A stretch of DNA of 64,000 nucleotides from Ophioderma brevispina (taxonomy: Eukaryota; Echinodermata; Ophiuroidea; Amphilepidida; Ophiodermatidae): contig JAMKCH010011854.1 of NCBI GenBank assembly GCA_023653785.1, positions 62,001 to 126,000 on the forward strand, given 5' to 3'. The position numbers were made by a program, and so were the translations under genes. Of the stretch, positions 26,196-38,687 are shown piece by piece. The stretch's first letter is position 1; each line of letters begins with the position of its first letter. Below the pieces are notes generated by a model, which made no database searches, had not been told where the DNA came from, and worked only from the letters and a program-made list of their open reading frames with translations.

Positions 26196-27716
26196 GTTTA
26201 CCTGTTTGGCTTTTTGTTTGATATTAATTCTTGTTGTCGTATTATGCTTTCTAAATGGATAAGTGTTGCCAAACTGAGATATTGTGAAGTTTCCGGAAGT
26301 TACGTAAAAGGTTCATTTGTTATCTACAATTGTTATATTATTACTTTTTACTGGATGTGAAATACAGAACTGTGTTAATAACACTTCCTTATTTGGTAGC
26401 CGTGATAATATATAGTTCTACTAGTACAGTGACTTAAGGTAAAAGAGGTGCTCGGTTTGGGTGACCTATGTCATAGTCAGGCCAAGGTCATAGATCATTC
26501 TTGGAAAACGTTCAACATGCTCTAATTGCGTCCACTTGTTCAACATCATTTTATCAAGTTATGCTATATTATAGAAATGTACTTTGATCCCAAAATTATG
26601 ATACACCAGCCGAGGCAAACATGGACTTAAAAATTAAACATAGAGAACTTCATATCCCTCTTACTATATTAGTCTCAGTTGTGCTACACTATTTTCTGTA
26701 GAAATTAATGATTGGAGTTTGGTAGTTTTAAAGTATCTCTTTTTCAATGTAAACTTTCGGGGGGAAAACGAGGCAGCTATAGTGTTGATAAGTGAAGCCT
26801 GAACCCAGACATTTTTCAAGAGAAGTGTGGGTTGCTTTATATTAGAAAATCTATCTATTTGTGTCTACATGTAATTAAAACGAGATGTATATTTAGAAAA
26901 GAACAAAACATCATGATAGCAGTATGTCATAATACTCCCACGAATCCTTTTCAATATATCTCCCAGTGCTTGAAGCTAACTCTAAATGAAAATTCTCTCT
27001 GATAATGGTTTATTGAAAAGTGTTTAAATACCATGAATACATGAAAGGGCTGTTCCCATTTCCGTGATTCATTTGAAAGCTTTATTTATCTGCCGAGTCG
27101 TATACACTAAGTCTTACAGTACTACCTTCCCAAATGCATGAAAACTATATCGTAATCAAAAAACACGGGCCTAGTAGGTATCAATTTGGGGTTCGCGGCA
27201 TTTTGGGGGATTTTGTAGTACAGTTTGCTCACCTTTCTCGTAATCTAGCATAGGAAGTAGTATAATACAGCTAAAAGTATTTTAAACTTTGCCAATACCA
27301 TGAGAATGTCACAATATACATTTAATTTCAGCTCACTATTTTTTTAAATAGGTCAGTGGTAAACACTTAATTTATCATCTTTAGACACCTCCAATTGTTC
27401 ATGATATTGTTACTTCCAAGCACTACAAACAAAATTGACAGTTTTGAAATGGACAATTCTAAAATCTTACCTCCAGTATGATCTTCAAGTTTTACTCTAA
27501 TGGGCTATTCCAAAAACTATTCACCCCTCCGCAAAATTAGAAGTGGAATCCCCCAAAAAAAAACCCCCCCTTTTCCCCCTTTCTCCAAATACAATTCCCA
27601 TAGTGAATAAAAAAAAAGTGCATGGGAATTCCCATCATGAAATCCAAAAATTAATGGGAATTCCCACAATAAAAAGAGTAAAAAAGGGTCTAACGATGCT
27701 TTTATTTAGCCTAACA
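26196..27716. other. Intronic stretch without recognised features
   Basis: AT-rich DNA with C and A homopolymers near 27541-27580 and two nearby copies of a gaattcccat-type word at 27590-27670. No gene or element was recognised. Confidence 0.5.
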
Positions 27717-28733
27717 TAATACACACACTAGAACAGTATTGCAATATGAAGAAAAACGATTTCATAATCACAAACTGATATCAAATTGTACCATCGGTTC
27801 TTAACCACATATGACGCATTCAATGCCAAAGTTGTGTTTTTCAAACAGATGTTATTCCACAGAATCCTAGAGTATGAAAACTTTGATTTGAATTGCCATG
27901 GGGGGGGGGTCCCCCTAAATTGGCGGATTAAAGAGCCGACTTGTCGATTGCACCCCAGAAGGAATACAGACACAGGAACGCCACAATGGCTCCAAAATAG
28001 CCGCTTATAAAATTGTACGGGTTTGTTAGAGTTTCCTCTACATGTTTACGCGAGAAAAGTGTAGTGCTTATGTGGACCGGAAATGAGATAACGTCAATGA
28101 AAGATGAAGACAAAGTCCATCGCGTTTGGACTCAAGACCTTTAATACAAGAAAAGTTGGTAACGTGGGATAACTTGAAGGACTTTTTAAATCATACCGTT
28201 GACATTATACTGTTTGATCATGGAATGTGAATACGTATTCAGACATGATTTGAAAAAAAAACCACGGTTTTTTTTTTTTTTTTTTTTTTTTAAAATTTGA
28301 TCTCAAAATGTTCCTTTTTTAAGACCACTGTCTTCTATTGACGTTATCTCATTTCTGGTCCACACAAGCACTGCACTTTTCTCGCGTAAACCTTTAGATA
28401 AAACCCTAACAAACCGCGTACAATTCAATTAGCGGTTATTTGGGGTCATTTGGCGCATTTCTTCTCCCCCTGTATCTGTATTCTTCTGGGGTGCAATCGG
28501 CAAGTTATCTATCGCCAGTTCTTTTAATCCACCATATTTAGAGAACATGGAAATCAAATTAAAATTTCTCACACTCTAGGATTTTGGGGAATAACATCAG
28601 TTTGAAAAACACAACTTTGATATTCAATGCGTCATATTTGGCTAAGAATCAATGGTACTAGTTTGAAGTCATTTTGTGATTATGATTTCTTTTTTCTTCT
28701 TGTTGCAATACGTTTGTCTAGTGTGTGTATTAT
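27717..28733. mobile_element. Large foldback element, ~380-bp arms
   Basis: Left arm about 27717-28125, right arm about 28325-28733 as reverse complement, diverged by perhaps 15-20% with indels. The outer ends read aatacacacactag and its complement. The spacer carries a T run at 28267-28291. A second, partly truncated copy of the family is at 52790-53600. No transposase ORF was seen. Confidence 0.8.
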
Positions 28734-30562
28734 ATGCAAATATGTTTGCATTAGTACTAGACGCTTTAGATATTTCTTTGAACATGTTATAACCGACAAT
28801 ATGCTGCATTGGCATTGTATTTGTTTATTTTTTGACATAGATTTTCGTTGTCCTCTATTTGGAACCATCGCCAAAAGTAGCTTTATAGAACAAAAATTGA
28901 TTCTTTAAAATACAATCGAAACATTGCAGAACATTTTTGTTTTTCATCGTGCTTGTTCTTTATAGAACCTTTTCAGACTAGCTCGAAAGTTCTGTTTAGA
29001 ACCACATCATGGCTCATGAGAATTGAATGGTTCTATAAGGCTACAATTCTTCCTTGAAAAACAAGAAAGGTTCTTTAGAGCTTGCAGAACTTTTTTGATC
29101 TTTACAGAGGCATCTGGGGAAAATTCTATATGGCGGGCAAAAACGTTCTTATTTGAAATTTGTACTTTGTACGTAATCTATTTACTTTTGATTGTTTTTT
29201 TTTCTTAGGTATAGCAATGTTTTTGCAGCTTTTGTGTGAACTGCAAAGGATGTCAAAGTGTTTTATCAAAAGTGTTTGTCTAAAAATCCATAAAGTATTA
29301 AAAGTTCGCTATTTTTTAGCATCTCATACAACATTATCAAATAAATTTTCCCAACAGGAAAATCACCATGTTTCACCTCGTCTCTATATCTAGAATTAAA
29401 AAAAAAAAAAAATTTTTTTAAATCGATATAGGCTAACAAACCACATGTTCTATGCAAATCAATTTTAAGAATGATAACATTTTACTTTTCGTTCTCCCCA
29501 TCCCAAAATTTTTACAAAAAACTCTGTATAAAACTTTTAGCTGGTGGGTTGTTCACGTTAAAGCTGTAAAAACGTCGTTTTAACTGGCAGCTGGGAATCA
29601 CAACGTGCAGAACGTAAAATGACTGGGATCGTAAAACTACGAAACCATTGCAGGGAACGTAAAATAACGTCGTGAAATCCACATATTCAACGTTTATTGT
29701 TGGTTTTTGGTATTTGCTAATTACTTAATCATATGAGTAAATTTTATACATGTAAATTTACTGAGATTCCAAGGGGTGTTTTGGATTCATCCCACAATGC
29801 ACACCAGTTTTGGGAAATTTCACCTCAATAGGTCATGTGAATCACATAAAAATCCTATTCTTAACACAATAAAACCCCTGACTTTAACGCTCATTTTAGC
29901 CCACAAAGCGTTAGTACTTAGGGAATTTTTTGCATGATTATGAAATGTCTTGTGGTTCTTAAACTTTTGGAACACTTTTTATCCCTAAGTACTGACATGT
30001 GTTTAGTACAGTACGGTATAGGCACATTACTATGCATCATGGGATTGGTTCAAAACACCCTCTGCTGAGATTCCAACCGGGGGCCTTAAGATTACAAGTC
30101 CTATATCAAAGCGTGAATACTTAATGAAGCTCATTCTTTTCGGAGTGATTTCACTCTATTTTCAATATTTTTGTAGAGGTTACTTTAGGCACTCCACGAC
30201 TGGAGTAATCACTAAAGTAAAAAGAGTGAACATTCACTGCTTAAAATTTTAGAGAGCATTATGGCAATAGCTCTCAAAACAAAACAAAAATTAAGGAAAA
30301 ATAGAAACTAATGCATAATTTCGAATATTCCTTCAAGTACTTCCAGGGGCAAAGATATGCCGAGGTGTAATCATTGTATGATACATCGATGATTTAATTC
30401 CCTTATCCCGTAACAATACCGGCAGACTTCAGTAACACGCTGTTTCGAATTAATTTACGGTATATCTGTTAGGCATTTACTGTTTGCAATTTATTACAAA
30501 ACAAGTTCATTCCTTAATTGATGAATGTTTTTGTTTCATCTCCACGATTATGTGGTTTCCAG
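28734..30562. other. Intronic stretch without recognised exon
   Basis: AT-rich DNA. 28930-29130 has several direct and inverted 'ggttct / agaacc' words, perhaps a decayed element. 29520-29690 repeats 'aacgtaaaa' several times. No coding signal was seen. Confidence 0.45.
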
Positions 30563-30625
30563 GTGAAAGGGGTCACAAAGGTGCGAAGGGGAAAAAAGGA
30601 AAGCAAAGTCCCCAAAAGATACCGG
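30563..30625 (+). CDS. Exon 6: lysine-rich collagen exon
   Basis: 63-bp phase 1-1 exon between TTTCCAG and GTAAGA. It reads GERGHKGAKGKKGKQ then SPQKIPG. The first five triplets are perfect; the sixth has Ser where Gly is expected, and KIP follows before Gly returns. This is either an interruption in the helix or a Gly-to-Ser substitution. The Lys richness suggests a basic patch on the extracellular stalk, which could bind acidic partners (inference). Confidence 0.8.
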
Positions 30626-30691
30626 GTAAGATAATCTAAAGTGGGCGTATATTATTTTCATTTGAATTCAACTATTAATCAATTTTCACAG

Positions 30692-30772
30692 GAATAGATG
30701 GCCGCAGAGGACGAAAAGGTGAGCGAGGAGAACAGGGCATTCTAGGACCTCCGGGGCCGCAGGGAATCCCTG
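30692..30772 (+). CDS. Exon 7: collagen exon
   Basis: 81-bp phase 1-1 exon after a very short 66-bp intron (TTTTCACAG acceptor, GTAAGA donor). It reads GIDGRRGRKGERGEQG then ILGPPGPQGIPG, nine perfect Gly-X-Y triplets. The donor commits the gene to further exons downstream. I could not identify these in the rest of the window, so the C-terminal domain and the stop are unknown. Confidence 0.9.
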
Positions 30773-32138
30773 GTAAGACGCGTGGGTTTGTGACGTACGT
30801 GGGTTTGTGAAGTTTTGTGAAACTTTCGCTTGTGTTAGTTCCCCTTAGCTCTTCCACTCCTGCTACTTAGTTTATTGCACTAACTAGTACTATTTTTTGC
30901 AATTGTGGTGATAATACGATAATACCTAGAGGTTTCTCAGACGAGTCAACTGAAATGTCCAGTTTACATCAAAAAGGATACAGATTAGATACCAGTTGAA
31001 TGCTTTCTGGTCCCTCCTTGTAGATATGACAAAAAACACCAATTCTATTTACATTTCCTGGGACCTTTAAGCGTTGAGATTCCGAACCTAATCTGTATGT
31101 ATTTTTTCATAGCAATTTCGCTTACATTACCAATTTTAAAAGAAAATCGTAAAGCCGTGTTTATGCCATCAAAACATTTAAGAGCGTGTATTCCAGAGTA
31201 AGATGAGGCATATCATTTGACAGTTTAAGACGAACTAAAGTTGCACATTGTTTCTGAAAATGTGTATACCGGTGTCATATAATACAGTGTCCGTGTGACT
31301 GAGTGTCCTATCACCCATCTCTCTATTGTGTTCTCCATTGCTGTATGCATCATTTGCTTCAGCACTGTACCCAAATGGCCTCGTCTACAAGGTCACGGTT
31401 CATTCCGAGTATGTTGCTATGGTAGCTAGGACACTCTCTCGTGGGAGACACTCAGTTTCTTTACGACGGCATCAAACTGATATGTAGCTTAATCCTACGT
31501 CCTAAGCCTATATGCACCTGTGATGATACTGTTGTGTAAATGTGTATAAAATTTAGCCTTAGCCTATATCCTATATGCTATATTCAAAGTCTATATTTTG
31601 ATCTGTATGTAGACTAGCCCCTTTTAAAGCCACAACCGTTAGGTAGCTTGCTTAAATGAAAAGCCTATGTTTTCATAATGTGTATGTACCAAACACTTAC
31701 TATGATAATCAATGAAATTCGATACATTACACCGGGACATTAGAGTACCGGCGAAAATTCGCATCTATTTAGTTACAGTCAGAATTAAACTCGGATTGTT
31801 GCGCCTTACGCCGTGTTAAATGCGGGCTGTGCTGTATCTGCCTTGATTGACATGAATAAAGAAGCAATGTTCCAAATTTAATTTATTTTCTAATGCTAAA
31901 CTATGTCAATTTTAGCTTAAGCTGGAATTAAGTACACTGTGCTTCGAACATACACGTTTTCAATATAATATTAAAATGGTTGTATCTGAATATTGTTCTT
32001 ACAATAATTCTTACGTTAAATCTGAAATTACACCTGAGGATAATGTGTCGTCGTAATGCTTAAATAGCCCGTGCTAATGAAATTGAGGTGTTTTGGAAAA
32101 ACCAAATACTAAGATCATATTATCAATACGTAATCAAT
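30773..32138. other. Downstream of exon 7
   Basis: AT-rich DNA containing one copy (31280-31465) of a dispersed repeat also found at about 47570-47765. No exon was recognised. Confidence 0.5.
31280..31465 (+). repeat. Dispersed repeat, copy 1
   Basis: Shares ordered words with 47570-47765, including 'actgagt.tccta', 'cagcactg.tacccaaatg', 'gtcacggtt' and 'aggacactctct'. Direct orientation; unknown class. Confidence 0.7.
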
Positions 32139-32654
32139 ATAAAGTCCCCAACAAAAGTAATGCAGCATGTCGAAATACCCCCACAGGTTACAAACCATTG
32201 GTCTTTGCACGAAAACATAAAATTATATCAATAGTTCGTTTTCTTCCGTAAATTTTGATACCCTTCTTGCCCCATTGCGATCAATATTGTCAACACAATA
32301 CCCATTATAAGAAAATCTCTCCTTTTTTTTAAAAGTTGCAATAAAATGTATAGCCATATTGATTACCATTCAGTGAAAGACCACGTTCTTCCCGTGAAGT
32401 TTGTGTCACTTTATGCATGGTTGTGTATTGTAACCTTGCAATAACGTCTTCAGGTGCAACTTTGAAAATGTGACACATTTTCGTAAAATGGGCATTGTGT
32501 TGACGATATTGATCACAATGGAGCAAGAAGGGTGTCAAAATTTGCAGAAAAAGACAGACTATTGATATCATTTTGTGTTTTTCGTGCATAGACCAATGGT
32601 TGTAACTTATGGGGGTATTTAGACATGCTGCGTTACTTTTGGGGGGGTCTTTAT
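32139..32654. mobile_element. Foldback element, ~165-bp arms
   Basis: The left arm 32139-32325 and right arm about 32450-32654 are reverse complements with scattered mismatches. Ends read like taaag followed by a C run and 'aaaagtaa.gcagcatgtc'. The ORF of 86 codons on the minus strand lies across one arm and is not credible as a gene. Confidence 0.8.
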
Positions 32655-34697
32655 TACCTTTTATTTAGTGCATGATTATATCTTTTCGCCCTCTCCTCTG
32701 TCCAAAGGTTGCAATGTGCTATTCTGTAGCATTGACATACAAAGTTGTCCTTAAATATTTATTTATACATGTATGTATATACTGTGAATGTATATATACT
32801 ATTGTATATTATACATATAGTACATGTTTTAGCTTATCTTTGACTGCTGTAAGTATTAAATAATCCCTGCCTTGCCTGTTTATTTTGTTTTAATACGTTG
32901 TTTATGTCTTCCTTGTTACTATACAAGATGAGGTTAACCAATGCAAACGCTAAATGAAACTTTAGATTAACACAATAAACATAAACTAATTATAATAAAA
33001 TGAAACTGTAAAAATAAACATGGAATTCAACGTTTCAATCAGTGGGAAATCCATACACTCCAGTCTTGATGACAGTTCCATATCGGGTGTCTGGAAAAAC
33101 ACGTTTCCGTTGCTAACGTTGGAAACGTGGTTTTATTTTCTAATAGCGCAGACAACGATAAAATAATATTTTATTCCACTGATTCCAGAGAATAGTTTAT
33201 TCCACTGATTCCATAGTATAGATAGACATTTTCGACGTAATTCCATACTGCAAGTCTTAACCGAGTAACCACCATGCTGGTCCGGCTAATTTCCCACACA
33301 ATACGGGGTACGGGCGATTGAGCAATCATCTTATGTCATTTACGGGCGATTTGTTAATGTACGGTAATGGAAGGTACCACCGGGTAATAAAAAAATGTGA
33401 AATTATATCATGAAAACCACGCCTTTTCGTTACTTCCAAACTTGCAGGTTTCCAAGTTTTATTTTAATGGCTTTTTGGATAAAATATGTTATAGTAACCC
33501 ACGCGACCGTGAGATTTCCAAAACTTTTTGGACACATTTCTCTGTCGGGAGAGGAGCCATTTTGTATCCATGCAGAATCAATCAATCTCAATAGGCCAAC
33601 TACTGGATATGTTTTACGTTAATGCCTGGGCCTATATCATGCACACAGGCGCTATAAAGTGTATGCAGATCTTTGCGAGTTCTGTTTTGTATTGTTCTAT
33701 AATTGTACTGATTTTTAAAATTGTAACATTGTTGTATTCAACATTTTGCTGTAATAAATATGTTTAATTAACATTTAACACCTCATTAATCTTCATTTGC
33801 GTCCAATTTGCTCTCGCTGTCAGGATCCTCTGCTATTTCAACAAAACCTGTTTAATATCATTGCGACAGCATTATCTGGCAAGACGTCCATATTACCACC
33901 CCTCTCATTATTTACATGCAACATAAAATGTTTTTCATTTTAGCTGTTTATGCCGTTTTTTGATCAAACAGGCCAAAATTCAAAATAAATTTTGTATCAT
34001 GTACATAGATACGATGGGGGTCATATGGAGTCTTTCCCATTTTCTTTATCCCAATTACGTCTTCGCCCATTAATGATGTGAGCATCAACTGTATTTGTCC
34101 ATTCAGAAGCTGTAATTTGTTCCACTGCCTCATCAAATATTTCATAATCGCGCCATACTGAATTGTTTATTGTTCCTGGAAGCGTTACCCTTCATGTTGG
34201 TCCTATCATCTCTTGCAGGTTAATCACAGTGGTAGAGAGCAAACGTACAATTTCATGTGCGTCTTTTAGCCAAAATGTCAAAGTTTCATATTTTTGAGCT
34301 TAGTGGTTTTTTTGCTTGATGTCATCGTAGAGCTCTTTTTTCGTATACTTGGCGGGAAGTGCATATTCCGCTTTTCAACTACTCTTGCAGTTTCATGATT
34401 TTCTTGTATTTGACTTGGAGGTTTCTTAGCTTTGACGCTATCCTATGATAGCTTGCATTAACCATTTTATAGATGGAATCTTTGGGTATATTAATTTAAA
34501 TGCAGTTTTACTATTCCAAAAGGAAATGATAGTTTCCACACACCATGTTTTCTCAGTTGTGTATAGAAGTATATGCCGGTGTAGTAACATAATAATTTTA
34601 GATATGAGCCCTAAACCCTTGTACAATAAAATCCTGGGTGCAAAGCCGTCCTTTATCTCTGCTTTTGAACATATTCGATCGTAGTCATTCTGGGATA
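32655..34697. other. No recognised features
   Basis: AT-rich DNA with chance ORFs. A 17-base word (ttattccactgattcca) occurs twice at 33170-33215. No coding signal was identified. Confidence 0.45.
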
Positions 34698-34699
34698 TA

Positions 34700-35766
34700 C
34701 AGGGTGTCCCAGAATATTAGTAACGCCATCGATACCCCAAAATGTTTTTATTTTTTTTCCATAGAAAATCAATACCATTAGGTAAACTGGTTTAATGTCC
34801 AACTTCATTATACTATAACCTTTCATAAGAATTTTGGAATCGTGAAAATCGGACTAACCAAGGGAAAATACACTCAATTGTGTTTAGAGTTGCTGATTCA
34901 TCCTTGGCAAAGTTGAAAAAAAATGCGATGTCTGTATTATCCCTCGACTTACTAAGCCTTCTTTGCATCACATTATCCCTCTATTTGGAATCTTCTTATT
35001 AGCACTTGATACTTTTTTTATTTTGGTCCAATAATACTATGGGCATTTCCTCTTTCCCCTTGATACCAAGATAAGTACCAGCAGGCCCTTTATGGCATCC
35101 AGTGACGTCATAAAGACCATTAGGCCGCAATAATTGTCATTCAGACAACACAAGTGCACAATTGGCGAAAATTCAATTTTGCCACCAAAATATTAGGACT
35201 ATCAGATTTTTAATCTGGTTTTGGCTCTAAACTCATGGCAAAAGACCAGCTTTTATATACATACAAGGTTTTAGTGCTTTACTCTGCCGAAAAGTACCAA
35301 AAGAGGATAGGCCTAATGCTTGGTGGCACCCCCTTCCTTTACTGTCTAGCGAGGTTTATGACATCATTTTGACTCGTACTGGCATATTAAGTACGTCATG
35401 AGTTGGTATCGAGGAAAAAGGAAGACCACAGCTCTCTATTGGTACCACAATCACACTTTTGAGTGTTTATAACGAATTCCCGAGGTACTAAATCATGTTT
35501 GTCAAAAAGCTTGCCAGGAAGAGTAAAAGACACATCCATTTTTTTCACTTAGCCCATTATGAAATCAGCACCTCTAACACAATTGAGTGTATTTTCCTTT
35601 GTTAGTCCGATTTTCACGATTCAAAATTCTTATGAAAGGTTACAAAGTTGAAGTTGGATATTCGCCAGCTACCTAATGTTATTGATTTTCTATGGAAAAA
35701 AATAAACATTTTGGGTTATCGATGGGTATTTTTTTTTTTTTTTTTCTAATCATTCTGGGACCCCTG
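34700..35766. mobile_element. Tc1/mariner-type non-autonomous foldback element
   Basis: Ends read CAGGGTGTCCCAGAAT and its near complement, flanked by TA at 34698-34699 and 35767-35768, the target duplication expected of Tc1/mariner superfamily elements. Terminal inverted repeats are similar for at least 220 bases, and weaker inverted similarity continues toward the centre (around 35055 and 35410). No transposase coding sequence remains. Confidence 0.8.
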
Positions 35767-35768
35767 TA

Positions 35769-36830
35769 CCTTAGTCGATTACTTACTGTAATATACCGTA
35801 CTAAATTGCAAATGCATCATTTACTAACATATATAGAGAGACATCTACATTTTTTGACACTGTACAAAATTAAAATTAATCAGATTAATCTGGGAAATAC
35901 GATTTTACCTAAAAAAGCACACTCTCTTCATTTTCACCTCCTACCCTCTGAAATGGAAGATAGTCCACGGTCACTGGGATTACTCCAGCAAGACCAATGC
36001 CATCGCACTTGTGTGCCGATTGGCCATAAACGAAACTAAAATGGCCCTGATGATTTGGCCACATTTACTTACAAACCGGTGCTGTAATAGACACATAACT
36101 TCAATTCGTATTGCACGAGCCCATCACCTTCAATGATCTGACAAATATACTTTATCATTTGGGACATAGACTTTAGTTATGTGTGACCCATTACTTTCTA
36201 ATATCACTATCATTCTGTTAATTGGGATACAATATTGGAACGTTTTCAATTCTGTTGATTTTGGAAATAGTATAAGGACGCAGCAAAAACCTCCATATAC
36301 GCCAACGTTATTGACACAATTTGACAATTATTTCTTGAACAGCTGTGAAAATGAAGCCTTTCAGTGTCTGATGCCCGAGTTCAATTCGACAATTGAACTC
36401 GGGTAGACGCGCTGCGTATTGGACGTTATTTGGAGGTTGAATCGCTAGCGTCATACCGCTTTTTGCTACGTTCGCGCGGGCCTGCCGACGTTGCGTCTCG
36501 TTGTGTATGTTCATCGCGTTCAACCGGTTGTTTGATTTTTGTACTGGGTTATTGCCCCCGCAGTCTTTTTTTTGTTGTAATTTAAGCCTAAGTTATCGCT
36601 AAATTGGTTAAGATGACATTATAATTTTCATCTTGCAGTTACTGTCCAATTTCCCTATTCACTGTGCACACAGGGCATTCAATAGGCCCATGACCTTTCA
36701 TGCGTACTCTGTGCTTAACTCATAGGACATGAGAAACTCACTTCGTTGCGAGAAAAGTGCTCATGGGATTTTCTTGGTAAAGCTCTAATTGTTGATATTT
36801 ACATCATAACATATGTCAAATGTTATTATG
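35769..36830. other. No gene recognised
   Basis: A short perfect hairpin lies at 36374-36386/36391-36403 (cccgagttcaatt arms, cgac loop). The sequence is more GC- and CpG-rich at 36400-36520. Otherwise only chance ORFs. Confidence 0.45.
36374..36403. repeat. Perfect 13-bp hairpin
   Basis: cccgagttcaatt, a cgac loop, then the exact reverse complement. There is no T run after it and no known role in a nuclear genome. Confidence 0.85.
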
Positions 36831-37385
36831 GATAGAACATTCCGAAAAATCCGAAGGGTTAATTTAAAGATTGGCATTTTTGGTAGGGTATACTGCTAAC
36901 TCTATGGCAAAAATCACCAGTGATTGCTGAGCAGATTCAAGAGGGCGCCATGGACAACGGTTATACCTATACTCTTCGTCGAAGCTTACAACCAAAGATA
37001 TCTTATTTTCGATAAGGTCTTGTAATTTGTTGACATACGGTTGCTGCAAAAATCGAAAGACATTTTCTAACAAGGCTTCCAACATTGTAAAAACAGGCGA
37101 CTCGCCTATGATAGAACATTCCGAAAAATCCGAAATTGTTAATTTAAAAGATGGCCTTTTTGGTAGGGTATATAATGCTAACTCTATGCAAAAATCACCA
37201 TGATTGCTGGGCAATTCAAGGGGCGCCATGGACAAACGGTTTGACTGATACCTTTCGTAGAAGCTGACAACCAAGATAATCTGATTTTCTATAAGGTGTT
37301 GTATTTGGTTGACATACGGTGCTGACAAATCCGAAACGACCAATTCTAACAAGGCTTCTAACGTGTGTAAAACAGGCCTACTCGC
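36831..37385. repeat. Tandem duplication, ~278-bp unit
   Basis: Unit 1 (36831-37108) and unit 2 (37109-37385) both start gatagaacattccgaaaaat and stay alignable throughout, with many single-base differences and indels. Confidence 0.9.
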
Positions 37386-37433
37386 CATGTCATGCACACA
37401 GTGTGTGGGTAATCGCTCTCCATACATGTCCAT
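36864..37433 (-). CDS. 189-codon ORF across the tandem duplication
   Basis: Unrecognised. The minus-strand frame is open through both 278-bp units and yields two related protein segments. The first carries LEALLELVVSDLSAPYVNQ and LIENQIILVVSF; the second carries LEALLENVFRFLQQPYVNK and LIENKISLVVSF. Despite numerous indels between the DNA copies, the two protein segments align without frame loss, which is unusual for non-coding repeats. There is no signal peptide and no known motif. It could be a fragment of a mobile-element or multi-exon gene, or chance openness of a repeat. Confidence 0.35.
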   Translation of the reverse strand: MDMYGERLPTHCVHDMASRPVLHTLEALLELVVSDLSAPYVNQIQHLIENQIILVVSFYERYQSNRLSMAPLELPSNHGDFCIELALYTLPKRPSFKLTISDFSECSIIGESPVFTMLEALLENVFRFLQQPYVNKLQDLIENKISLVVSFDEEYRYNRCPWRPLESAQQSLVIFAIELAVYPTKNANL

Positions 37434-37439
37434 TGACCA

Positions 37440-38687
37440 TTGATTGGATGGGTGCCCTGTGAAGTGGGGATCCTTTACTACGATCCAAAAATTATGATGG
37501 ATTCATGTCCCAATGATTTGGTTGGGTGGGCAAAAGGTCGAGAGCCCTTTTACAGTGGACACTACTGCACTAAAGTAAAGCTGTTTAAGAATGAGATAAA
37601 GTTATGATTTTGGGGACCGGTACTCTCTTTACGACAAATGAAACCGTGACACATTATTTTTCCGTAAAACAAATCCCCTGGTTTCAATTCGCCGAGTACC
37701 GGTTTCCCCAAATTATACCTTTATTCTCTAATTTTTGAAATATCTGAATTTTTGTTGCTGCTGATTTTTATGTTATTGTTATATGAATGTGCGTGGTTCT
37801 TTTGATGTGATATAAAACAATATAATCAAACATCACCTCACAAGTCATTTCTTCTAATAATACAGTTATGAAGTTTGTTTTTCTAACATTCTAATAAAAA
37901 CCAACCCGGATTCAATATCCTTTAAGGTCACTTCTGTACGACGACATTACTGTCTTATCCATCCTTGCCCGTGGCAGTCTACTGACATGCCGAAGTCAAC
38001 AATAGCCACTGGTCTAACAATGAAACCAATGCTGGCATGTGCTTTCAAAATCTGACACGAATGGCACCTAATTTTGAAAGCACTCTTCATTATGTTGAGT
38101 TTGAGTTGTATAACCAGAGCTATTGTTATTTTTTATTTGGAATATTTATAGATAATTGATTGGAAAGCAGTTGGAAGATGGTTTATAGGCAATGGTTTTT
38201 CACGTACCTAAAAGCACTGATATAATTGTTTTTGTCGGTTTTGCCTGAAATTTCGAATAAAATAAATAATACAAACTTCAGAACCTTTTTTTTTTTAATT
38301 CTCATGTATTTTAAAGTGATTGGATGCGATGTTTATTAATTATGTGGTTAAATATTGTTTTATGCGACGAAATCCTTAAAAAATCGTTTTTTAATGTTCA
38401 ACATTAATTGTTCGACAAATTGTAATTTTCTTTTCATTTATTTTTTTTTCAAACAGGAGAATTGGTGGGAATTGAGCTTGCAATGTAATTAAAGGGTTAT
38501 TTTTTTTGCACCGTGAATTTTTTTCATTGCAGCGTGAGCAATAAAAAGATTATGGATTCTCTGGGTTGGATAATGCACTAAACCCAAGGTTGAGTCCAAC
38601 CGATTGTCCAATGCTGATATCATGCTGTTATTTGACATTAGTACACTGAAGTAAATATCTGGCCCTTTGAAAAAAAGCACCATTATT
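37440..38687. other. No recognised features
   Basis: AT-rich DNA. A candidate phase-1 acceptor at 38457-38458 would give only ten codons before a stop; it is not supported as an exon. Confidence 0.45.

Noticed and set aside
32329..32589. 86-codon minus-strand ORF
   Set aside because: Lies across the foldback arm and has no coding features beyond openness.
38459..38490. Short terminal exon GELVGIELAM after an ACAG acceptor
   Set aside because: Ten codons in AT-rich DNA with a common acceptor word is expected by chance.
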